A stretch of DNA of 5,344 bases from Kiritimatiellales bacterium (GTDB taxonomy: Bacteria; Verrucomicrobiota; Kiritimatiellia; Kiritimatiellales; Pontiellaceae): positions 1 through 5,344 of the forward strand of contig JAUXGY010000151.1 of assembly GCA_030621805.1 (NCBI GenBank), read 5' to 3'. Shown here piece by piece: positions 1 through 5,344 of the stretch. Position numbers and translations under genes: made by a program. Positions within the stretch are counted from its first letter, which is position 1, and every line of letters begins with the position of its first letter. A model generated the notes under the pieces. That model was not told the origin of the DNA. It did not search any database and saw only the letters and a program-made list of their open reading frames with translations.

Positions 1-77
1 TTGATAGTTGGGATTCATGCTTTGGATATACCCGCTACGGGCGTAACCACGAAGGACAAACTGGTTGTTTATGAACC
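1..77. other. Left-edge intergenic DNA with a repeat fragment, no supported gene
   Basis: No start, ribosome-binding site or recognisable protein is visible here. Plus frame 1 is open from the window edge to a TGA at 139-141, but it runs straight through the structured element at 78-168, so it is not good evidence for a gene end. Positions 45-58 read TAACCACGAAGGACA-like sequence. From memory, ACCACGAAGGACACGAAGG units are a common intergenic repeat in Verrucomicrobia, Planctomycetes and relatives, so this may be a decayed single unit. A gene tail entering from the left cannot be excluded. Confidence 0.3.
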
Positions 78-168
78 GTGGAGGGGCAGAGGCCTCTCTG
101 CCTTCCGCCGGAGCAAGAAGACCCATGGATTCCGCTGGTGAAAAGTCGCAGAGCCTGCGCCCCTCCAC
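78..168. repeat. Structured intergenic element bounded by a 10-bp inverted repeat
   Basis: The ends are perfect inverted repeats: GTGGAGGGGC at 78-87 and GCCCCTCCAC at 159-168. Inside the left end is a second hairpin, GGCAGAG (85-91) with CTCTGCC (96-102). Inside the right end is CGCAG (147-151) pairing with CTGCG (155-159). The two ends also share a near-direct motif, GCAGAGGCCT at 86-95 and GCAGAGCCT at 148-156. About 90 bp with nested hairpins and no gene resembles a REP/BIME-like or MITE-like palindromic intergenic element. Whether it is multicopy cannot be seen from one window. The right end touches the terminator A-tract at 169 with no gap. Confidence 0.5.
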
Positions 169-200
169 AAAAAATGCCAGAGCAAAACCATGCTCTGGCA
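169..200 (-). terminator. Rho-independent terminator of the PEP-CTERM gene
   Basis: TGCCAGAGCA (175-184) and TGCTCTGGCA (191-200) form a perfect 10-bp stem with a 6-nt loop. Six A residues at 169-174 on the plus strand become a T6 tail immediately after the stem when read on the minus strand. This is a textbook intrinsic terminator oriented for minus-strand transcription. It lies about 54 nt past the stop codon of the gene at 254-1171, which suggests that gene is monocistronic or the last in its transcript. There is no comparable T-tract for plus-strand transcription. Confidence 0.88.
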
Positions 201-253
201 CCTTGCAGGAAAAAGGCGGGTGTTAAAACAACCCCCCCATTGAATGCAGACTA

Positions 254-1171
254 TTACATCATCATCTTGCGACGGATGAAGAGCATGCCTCCACCAAACG
301 CAACCACCATGCCGAGCGTGGCCGGCTCGGGAATCGCCATCGTCACACCGGAACCCGACACGCTGTAGTTGTAGTCCGTCAGTGTTGTGCTGCCCGAGCC
401 ATCGACACCAAACTTGCCTTCGCCGATCATGGTTTCCAAGTCCGCTACGCTCAGGTTATCAATGAACATTGATCCTGTAGAGCCTGCGGCAAAGTTCACC
501 ATGGAACCCCCTTCCTTAATGATGACACCGGTTCCCAGTGAGCCTGTATTCATCAGATTGACCTGCGCGTCATCGTAGATATTAAGGAAGGTATCCTTAC
601 CAGCCCATGCTCTCAACGCAAAATTGCGCATAGTCAGCGTGGAGTCCGTCAGGTCGAGATGACTCCCAGCCTGAAGGGTCAGAAGCTGGTCAACCGTAAT
701 AATTGATCCGTTGGATACTTCAACGGCCCGGAGATCATCAAATACCCCTGTCTTCATCAACAGGGTTCCGTTGTTCATGGTGTTGGTGGCAGATCCTGTG
801 TCTTTGCCTCCGACTGAAAAGTTGTTCGCAACCCTAACATCCAATAGACCCCCACTGGTAATCGTGAACGTGGACTCATAATTAACTTGGAACCAATCTC
901 CATTTGTCGCCTGAGTGAGCGAACCCCCATCCAGAATGAGATCACTACCATGTTCGAACTTTAGGTCACCCCCTGGTGTATATGTTGCGGCTCCTCCCGT
1001 TGAAATCTGCGCATCATCCGTACCCGAAATATCAGGAACAACTCCACCGGCCCAGTTTGCACCAGTGCTCCAGTCTCCAGTTCCGCCGGTCCAAACAACT
1101 GCGGCCTGTGCCAGCACAACCGATCCGATAACTGCAACTGCAATTACGGATTTTAGTTTCATGTTTCTCAT
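254..1171 (-). CDS. PEP-CTERM sorting domain protein, exported, beta-strand-rich
   Basis: This is a 305-residue exported protein of unknown specific role. Residues 1-23 form a signal peptide: Lys5/Lys7, a hydrophobic stretch to Leu20, then likely cleavage after AQA. The mature start has the spaced pattern W27-TGG-x3-W34-x5-W40-x5-P46, which resembles the opening of autotransporter-associated or beta-helix surface proteins in this phylum. The middle is a series of short Gly/Ser/Thr-rich strands (GGSLT, SGGLLDV, NGSIITV) suggesting a beta-solenoid. The tail is a PEP-CTERM signal: P281-E282-P283, a glycine-containing hydrophobic segment 286-299 with Gly293-295, then R300-R301-K302. Proteins with this tail are processed by exosortase at the inner membrane and sent to the envelope or extracellular matrix. 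The start at 1171 is chosen because AAGGAG sits 6 nt upstream; Met4 (1162) would be too far away. No cysteine or catalytic motif is evident. The DNA looks more AT-rich than the large gene opposite. The class call is firm; function is not known. Confidence 0.92.
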   Translation of the reverse strand: MRNMKLKSVIAVAVIGSVVLAQAAVVWTGGTGDWSTGANWAGGVVPDISGTDDAQISTGGAATYTPGGDLKFEHGSDLILDGGSLTQATNGDWFQVNYESTFTITSGGLLDVRVANNFSVGGKDTGSATNTMNNGTLLMKTGVFDDLRAVEVSNGSIITVDQLLTLQAGSHLDLTDSTLTMRNFALRAWAGKDTFLNIYDDAQVNLMNTGSLGTGVIIKEGGSMVNFAAGSTGSMFIDNLSVADLETMIGEGKFGVDGSGSTTLTDYNYSVSGSGVTMAIPEPATLGMVVAFGGGMLFIRRKMMM

Positions 1172-1177
1172 TTATTT

Positions 1178-1183
1178 CTCCTT
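1178..1183 (-). promoter_or_regulatory. Ribosome-binding site of the PEP-CTERM gene
   Basis: Read on the minus strand this is AAGGAG within an A-rich context, followed by AAATAA and ATG at 1171. The 6-nt spacing fits position 1171 and decides the start over the in-frame ATG at 1162. Confidence 0.85.
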
Positions 1184-1209
1184 TTTATGAACGTTGAACT
1201 CTCCAACAC

Positions 1210-1218
1210 TTAATAGCA
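1210..1218 (-). promoter_or_regulatory. Candidate extended -10 promoter for the PEP-CTERM gene
   Basis: On the minus strand this reads TGCTATTAA, an extended -10 pattern (TG, one base, TATTAA). It would start a transcript about 30 nt before the ATG. No good -35 box sits 17 bp upstream. An alternative is TTGACC (1275-1280, minus strand) with a 17-bp spacer and a weak TACCTT -10 at 1252-1257. Neither is certain, and sigma-factor preferences in this phylum are poorly known to me. Confidence 0.3.
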
Positions 1219-1265
1219 TCCCTTCCGTAAAGAGGTTCGATACGAAATGCAAAGGTAGTCCAACA

Positions 1266-1279
1266 TGACCCTCGGGTCA
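1266..1279. promoter_or_regulatory. 14-bp dyad, candidate operator
   Basis: TGACCC (1266-1271) and GGGTCA (1274-1279) are perfect inverted half-sites around a 2-bp centre. The dyad lies between the two divergent genes, about 95 bp upstream of the PEP-CTERM start. It overlaps the possible minus-strand TTGACC -35 box, a usual place for a dimeric regulator to bind. There is no T-tract beside it, so it is not a terminator. The regulator is unknown. Confidence 0.35.
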
Positions 1280-1420
1280 AAATAAACACGCAAGCATGCT
1301 GTGCCGATATCCGGCATGGTTTGACTCGTGCGGTTTATATGGCGTATTTGACCGATCCTGTGGGTTTTGGGGTCATGGGCTACGGTGTGCCGGGAACGGG
1401 CGCAATTTTTATAATTTGAC
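1276..1420. repeat. Cluster of four TTTGAC hexamers
   Basis: TTTGAC occurs on the plus strand at 1320-1325, 1347-1352 and 1415-1420, and on the minus strand at 1276-1281. Two copies extend to TTTGACYCG and face each other (minus-strand TTTTGACCCG and plus-strand GTTTGACTCG). About 0.07 copies would be expected by chance in 145 bp counting both strands with equal base frequencies. The copies may be regulator sites or multiple -35 boxes (TTGAC is the core of the sigma-70 -35). Confidence 0.35.
1387..1415 (+). promoter_or_regulatory. Candidate promoter for the CotH-kinase gene
   Basis: TATAAT at 1410-1415 is a perfect sigma-70-type -10 box in a local AT-rich patch. The hexamer 17 bp upstream, GTGCCG at 1387-1392, matches only three of six -35 positions. 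Transcription would begin near 1422, giving a leader of about 90 nt. A second possibility is TTGACT at 1321-1326 with a poor TATTTG -10 at 1345-1350. Confidence 0.35.
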
Positions 1421-1498
1421 GCTTCCGGCGGGGTTTGGTACGGCTAAAACACTGCGTGCAAAAAGAAAATTGAACCCCTATGCCGTATCCATGTCCAC

Positions 1499-1504
1499 AG
1501 AGAG
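1499..1504 (+). promoter_or_regulatory. Weak ribosome-binding site that decides the CotH gene start
   Basis: AGAGAG ends 7 nt before the ATG at 1512 but only 1 nt before the in-frame ATG at 1506. It lies inside the reading frame if ATG 1491 is used. Normal spacing therefore favours 1512. The match to the Shine-Dalgarno consensus is only partial. Confidence 0.45.
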
Positions 1505-1511
1505 CATGAAA

Positions 1512-4500
1512 ATGAAACGTTCTAGAATCCAGAATCATCAAGTTGTTCTAGGCCTGCTGGCAGGGCTGTCTGCTGTGTCGGCTCATGCGGCGGCTCCGGT
1601 ATTTGAATACCGTTTCCCCGCCTCCTACGACGGGGGCTCGACCCTGACCCTGATCGATCAAAGCACGGCAGGGAACGAGGGCACCATCCACCCCGGTGAT
1701 GGGGGCGGTATCCGGGATGACCGGCCGGCCGGCTTTGATGCGGCGCTGATGTCCCTCTCGGGATCCGATGGAGGGCACGGAAGCACCGATGAGATCGATC
1801 TACTGAACAATACGGATGTGGCTTCTAACGGCGGATTTACTATGGAGGTCTGGTTCAAGTGGGGGGGCGCGTACTCCGACTCGCGCAAGTTGATCGACTA
1901 TGCGGAAGCCGAATACCTGCAGACGTACAACAGTAAAATCCAATTCAGCCTATCCAACGGGGGTACGCTACTAAGCCACAACATTGTGGCCGACCAATGG
2001 TACCATGCCATCGCCATTTTCGACACGATCGGCAACAGCGCGGTGGCAGATCCTTCTTATCCCGGCGAATATACCATTCATGGCGATGCCATGCTCTATA
2101 TTGACGGGGTGCTGGTGGATTCAGCATCTGACGTTGTGAAGTCAAGCAACGGCGACCGCCAAAACCAAGGGATCGGCATCAACATGCAGCCCACCGGGGG
2201 CGACTATAACCAAGGAAGGATTTTCAACCCCAGTGTCTATCTGGGCGTGGTCGAGCCGGAGCCCTCCCCGCCCTCGATCCTCACCCAGCCGCAGGACGCA
2301 TTCGCCAGCGAGACGGGGGCGCACACCTTTACAGTCCAGGCGGGCGGCAGCCATCCGCTCGGCTACCAGTGGATGAAGGAGTCCATTCCCCTCGTCGGTG
2401 AAACCGCCACCAGCCTGGCGCTCTTGAACATTGCCATGGAAGATGCCGGGGGCTATTCGGTATGGGTGACCAATTCCCTCGGCAGCGTCACCAGCACGGT
2501 GGCCACGCTGACCGTCGGACCCGTGGGTCCTTCGGTTCCGGTTATTACGGAGTTCATGGCGGTCAATGCCTATATTCCGGCCACCGACCCAACGGATATC
2601 CACACCACCGTCGACGGGGAACAGGTCAATTCCGATTGGATCGAGCTTCACAATACGAACAGTATCAGCCTCTCTCTGGGGGGCTGGTATTTGACGGACG
2701 ATGCCAAGAATCCGACAAAATGGCGTTTCCCGGGGTCGACTACGATTGCGCCGGGCGAATACCTAATGGTTTGGGCCACCCGCAAAACGCTCGAAGAGCA
2801 TCCGGGCAACTATCCGTTCGTGGACGACGAGGGCGCGCTACACACCAACTTCCAACTGGATCAGGGCGGCGAAACCCTTGCGCTGGTTCGGCCGGACGGA
2901 GTGGATGTTGTCCAGGAGTTTAACAAGTATCCCGTGCAGCGAGGGCTGGTCTCCTACGGAATAGATTCCCTCGGACAGGTGGGGTATCTCCAAAGCCCCA
3001 CGCCCGGTGCGGCCAATGGGCTGGCCTATCTCGGGGCGGTGGCGGATACAAAATTTAATATCGACCGTGGCTTTTTTACCAACGCGATCGATGTGGCGAT
3101 CACCTGCGACACGCCCGGAGCAACCATCCACTACACGCTGGACGCCAGCACGCCGACCCTGGCCAATGGAACGGAATACATCCCCGGATCGCCCATCCCC
3201 ATCGATTCAACCACCACCCTGCGCGCCGCCGCCTTCAAGACGGACTGGCTGGCCACCGAGGTGGATACCCAGACCTATCTCTTTTTAGACGATGTTTTGA
3301 CCCAGTCCCCAAACGGCGAAACGCCTGCCGGGTGGCCATCCAGTAGCGTCAATGGGCAGGTGTTCGACTATGGCATGGATCCGGATGTGGTGAACGATCC
3401 CACGTATGGCCCACAGATGATCGATGCCATGATGCAGATTCCCTCGCTTTCGCTCGTAACGGATTTCGACAACCTGACCGATGCTTCGGATGGAATCTAT
3501 GTCAATGCCACGTTGGAGGGGATTCTTTGGGAGCGCCCGGTCTCGGCGGAGCTGATTAATCCCGACGGAACCAAAGGTTTTCAGATCAATGCTGGCCTGC
3601 GTATTCGCGGCGCCTTCAGCCGGGGCGACGGCAACCCAAAGCACTCCTTCCGGTTGCTGTTCAAGGGCGGCTATGGTCCCGGCAAGCTCCAATATTCTGC
3701 TTTTGGCGATGAGGGCGTAGATGAATTCGATAACCTTGATCTGCGCACGGCCCAAAACTATGCATGGAGTAATGCGGGCAACGATGGCTCCCGCAACACG
3801 CTGATCCGCGATGTCTATTCGCGCGATCTCCAGCGCGAAATGGATCGGCCCTACACCCGCAGCCGATACTACCACCTCTACCTGAACGGGCAGTACTGGG
3901 GCATCTACCAGACCCAGGAACGCTCCGAAGCCTCCTATGCCGAGTCCTACTTTGGCGGGCCTTCCGAATACTACGATGTCATCAAGACCGACAGCTACCG
4001 CACCTCGTTCACCGATGGCTCGCTGGACGAGTGGAATGCCCTGTGGAACCTTTGTGAACAAGGCTTCGAGACGGAAGCCAAATACTATGCCGTGCAGGGT
4101 AAGGATGCCAGCGGGAACAACGATACCAACCTCACGGTTCAGGTGGATGTCGACAACCTGATCGACTACATGATCGATATTTTCTTTGCGGGGAACAAAG
4201 ATGCACCGATCACGCTCAGCGGCACGGCGGCCAACAACTTCTACGCCATTCGAGACCGGCGTCCGGACATCCGCCAGGGCTGGGTTTTCTTTGCCTACGA
4301 CTCCGAGCACTCCATGCTGTCGGCCAGTGAGGATCGCACCCAGTGGTTTAGCGCCGGGCAGGACATCGGGCACTTTAATCCCCAATGGCTCCACCAAAAA
4401 CTGATGCTGCACCCCGAATACCAAATGCGTTTTGGCGACCGGGTCCAAAAGCATTTCTTCAACGGCGGAACCATGACGACCTCGAATGCCGTGGCGTTGC

Positions 4501-5344
4501 TCCAGCAACGAATATCGGAAATGGATCTGGCGATCATTGGCGAGTCCGCTCGCTGGGGCGATCAGCGATCCGACCGGACAGACAACCCCTACACCAAGGT
4601 CGATTGGTGGGCTGAGGTGAACGGCTTCCTCGCCAATACGTTCCTGTCCGGGCGAACGCAGACCGTGCTCAACCAGTTCAAGAACCGGGCGCTCTATCCG
4701 CAAGTCGTCGCGCCTTCCTTCGGCCAGCATGGCGGCTATGTGGAGCCGGGGTTCGAAGTGTTGATGTCGGCTCCCGCCGGAACAATCTACTACACCTTCG
4801 ACGGCTCCGACCCGCGCCTGCTGGGCGGCGGCATCAACCCGGCGGCTCTCGAATACGACGGCCAGATTTCGCAGAAAACCCTGCTGCCGCAGGGCACGGA
4901 ATGGAACTATCTCGACGATGGCTCCGACCCGGGAACCAGCTGGATGAATGCGGGCTACAACGATGCAAGCTGGGCCGCAGGAAATGCGGAACTGGGCTAT
5001 GGCGACGGCGGAACGGAAGCGACAATCGTCGGCTATATCGACACCGACCCCGGAACATCGGGCGACCAGAAAAATGCGGCGACCTATTTCAGGAAAACGC
5101 TGAGCCTCTCCAACGTGTCAGCCATCACATCGCTGGACTTGGGGCTCCGCCGGGATGACGGCGCGGTGGTGTACATCAATGGCCAGGAGGTTCGCCGCGA
5201 CCATATGGATGCGGGGCCGGTCACCTACCAAAGCTGGGCGAATGCGATCGTGGGAAGCACCGCGGAAAGTACGTACTATGTCCTTCCGGTCGATCCCTCG
5301 GTGCTGCTCGAAGGAGACAATGTGATGGCCGTCGAGATCCATCA
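1512..5344 (+). CDS. Secreted multidomain CotH kinase family protein, C terminus cut by window
   Basis: At least 1277 residues, uninterrupted to the right edge. Residues 1-26 form a signal peptide (basic start, hydrophobic 11-22, cleavage near SAHA). Next come: a LamG/concanavalin-like domain ~28-250 (W114, W163, Y196-I-D-G199); a Cys-less Ig-like domain ~254-336 (W287, D311-AGG-Y315); a lamin-tail domain ~344-503 (D375-WIELHN, G390-GWYL); a chitobiase-C-like domain ~514-591 (Y541-TLD, P548); the CotH domain ~645-1015; a second chitobiase-C-like domain ~1069-1112 (Y1094-TFDGSDP); and a beta-sandwich from ~1127 (W1131, W1154, D1215-DG, Y1221-ING), unfinished at the edge. CotH hallmarks are R699-G700, K710, N792-G793, W796-G797, E803, N895-K-D897 and D930-S-E932. 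Bacillus CotH is an atypical kinase of spore-coat proteins; the substrate here is unknown, and the protein should act outside the cytoplasm. The start at 1512 rests on AGAGAG spacing and signal-peptide form; 1491, 1506 and 1296 are in-frame alternatives. An outward-facing surface or matrix role is inference. Confidence 0.93.
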   Translation, partial: MKRSRIQNHQVVLGLLAGLSAVSAHAAAPVFEYRFPASYDGGSTLTLIDQSTAGNEGTIHPGDGGGIRDDRPAGFDAALMSLSGSDGGHGSTDEIDLLNNTDVASNGGFTMEVWFKWGGAYSDSRKLIDYAEAEYLQTYNSKIQFSLSNGGTLLSHNIVADQWYHAIAIFDTIGNSAVADPSYPGEYTIHGDAMLYIDGVLVDSASDVVKSSNGDRQNQGIGINMQPTGGDYNQGRIFNPSVYLGVVEPEPSPPSILTQPQDAFASETGAHTFTVQAGGSHPLGYQWMKESIPLVGETATSLALLNIAMEDAGGYSVWVTNSLGSVTSTVATLTVGPVGPSVPVITEFMAVNAYIPATDPTDIHTTVDGEQVNSDWIELHNTNSISLSLGGWYLTDDAKNPTKWRFPGSTTIAPGEYLMVWATRKTLEEHPGNYPFVDDEGALHTNFQLDQGGETLALVRPDGVDVVQEFNKYPVQRGLVSYGIDSLGQVGYLQSPTPGAANGLAYLGAVADTKFNIDRGFFTNAIDVAITCDTPGATIHYTLDASTPTLANGTEYIPGSPIPIDSTTTLRAAAFKTDWLATEVDTQTYLFLDDVLTQSPNGETPAGWPSSSVNGQVFDYGMDPDVVNDPTYGPQMIDAMMQIPSLSLVTDFDNLTDASDGIYVNATLEGILWERPVSAELINPDGTKGFQINAGLRIRGAFSRGDGNPKHSFRLLFKGGYGPGKLQYSAFGDEGVDEFDNLDLRTAQNYAWSNAGNDGSRNTLIRDVYSRDLQREMDRPYTRSRYYHLYLNGQYWGIYQTQERSEASYAESYFGGPSEYYDVIKTDSYRTSFTDGSLDEWNALWNLCEQGFETEAKYYAVQGKDASGNNDTNLTVQVDVDNLIDYMIDIFFAGNKDAPITLSGTAANNFYAIRDRRPDIRQGWVFFAYDSEHSMLSASEDRTQWFSAGQDIGHFNPQWLHQKLMLHPEYQMRFGDRVQKHFFNGGTMTTSNAVALLQQRISEMDLAIIGESARWGDQRSDRTDNPYTKVDWWAEVNGFLANTFLSGRTQTVLNQFKNRALYPQVVAPSFGQHGGYVEPGFEVLMSAPAGTIYYTFDGSDPRLLGGGINPAALEYDGQISQKTLLPQGTEWNYLDDGSDPGTSWMNAGYNDASWAAGNAELGYGDGGTEATIVGYIDTDPGTSGDQKNAATYFRKTLSLSNVSAITSLDLGLRRDDGAVVYINGQEVRRDHMDAGPVTYQSWANAIVGSTAESTYYVLPVDPSVLLEGDNVMAVEIH

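Larger units (their letters stand above)
1172..1511. other. Divergent intergenic control region, 340 bp
   Basis: This region separates the two divergent start codons and contains no gene I can support. It holds the leader regions of both genes, candidate promoters, a 14-bp dyad (1266-1279) and four TTTGAC hexamers (1276-1420). A second small hairpin lies at 1302-1316, with TGCCG and CGGCA flanking a 5-nt loop. The rightward frame of the large gene is open back to a TGA at 1266-1268, but the translated sequence before 1491 is Cys/Trp/Arg-rich and does not look like protein. Confidence 0.75.

Noticed and set aside
1..141. Possible C-terminal end of a plus-strand gene entering from the left, stopping at 139-141
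   Set aside because: The frame crosses the palindromic element at 78-168, and a different frame stops at 72-74. Neither has a recognisable domain, so a gene end cannot be supported, though it is not excluded.
78..368. Plus-strand open frame of 96 codons across the left repeat and the PEP-CTERM gene's 3' end
   Set aside because: It runs through the palindromic element, the terminator and antisense to the PEP-CTERM tail, and its translation is Pro-rich with no domain.
1302..1316. Small hairpin TGCCG/CGGCA as a terminator
   Set aside because: The stem is only 5 bp and no T-tract follows on either strand. It may be incidental or regulatory.
1339..1419. Small plus-strand frame of 26 codons in the intergenic region
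   Set aside because: There is no convincing ribosome-binding site, and it overlaps the TATAAT candidate promoter. Frames of this length are expected by chance.
2142..2923. Open frames of 169 codons (minus, 2142-2651) and 153 codons (plus, 2462-2923)
   Set aside because: Both overlap the Ig-like and lamin-tail domains of the large gene in other frames. Their translations are low-complexity and rich in Arg, Gly and His with no family resemblance.
3285..4730. A 481-codon open frame on the minus strand opposite the CotH domain
   Set aside because: The plus strand here encodes the conserved CotH motifs in one unbroken frame. The antisense product has no recognisable domain, and long antisense frames are common opposite GC-rich genes.

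Overview
The window looks like a chromosomal stretch from a marine-type anaerobe of the PVC superphylum, most likely Kiritimatiellota (Pontiella-like). This rests on three things. One gene has a PEP-CTERM sorting tail of a type I associate with that group (PEP, a glycine triplet, FIRRK). Next to it is a giant secreted CotH-kinase protein built from LamG, Ig, lamin-tail and chitobiase-C-like modules. The intergenic DNA also carries an ACCACGAAGGACA-type repeat fragment. The taxonomic call is inference from protein style, not from a marker gene.

Layout. Positions 1-77 hold no gene I can support. Positions 78-168 form a compact element bounded by a perfect 10-bp inverted repeat. It directly abuts a strong rho-independent terminator (169-200) that serves the minus-strand gene at 254-1171. 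That gene encodes a 305-residue exported beta-strand-rich protein with a PEP-CTERM tail. A 340-bp divergent intergenic region (1172-1511) holds the ribosome-binding sites, candidate promoters, a 14-bp dyad and four copies of TTTGAC. From 1512 to the right edge runs one uninterrupted plus-strand frame of at least 1277 codons, cut off by the window end. It encodes the secreted CotH-kinase protein.

How they may work together. Both products carry signal peptides and are divergently transcribed from a shared control region, so co-regulation is plausible. CotH proteins in Bacillus are atypical kinases that phosphorylate spore-coat proteins. An extracytoplasmic CotH protein next to a Ser/Thr-rich PEP-CTERM surface protein therefore raises the possibility of an enzyme/surface-protein pair. 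That link is inference only. The large protein's C terminus lies outside the window, so its own anchoring mode cannot be seen. I see no RNA genes, CRISPR arrays or insertion sequences.
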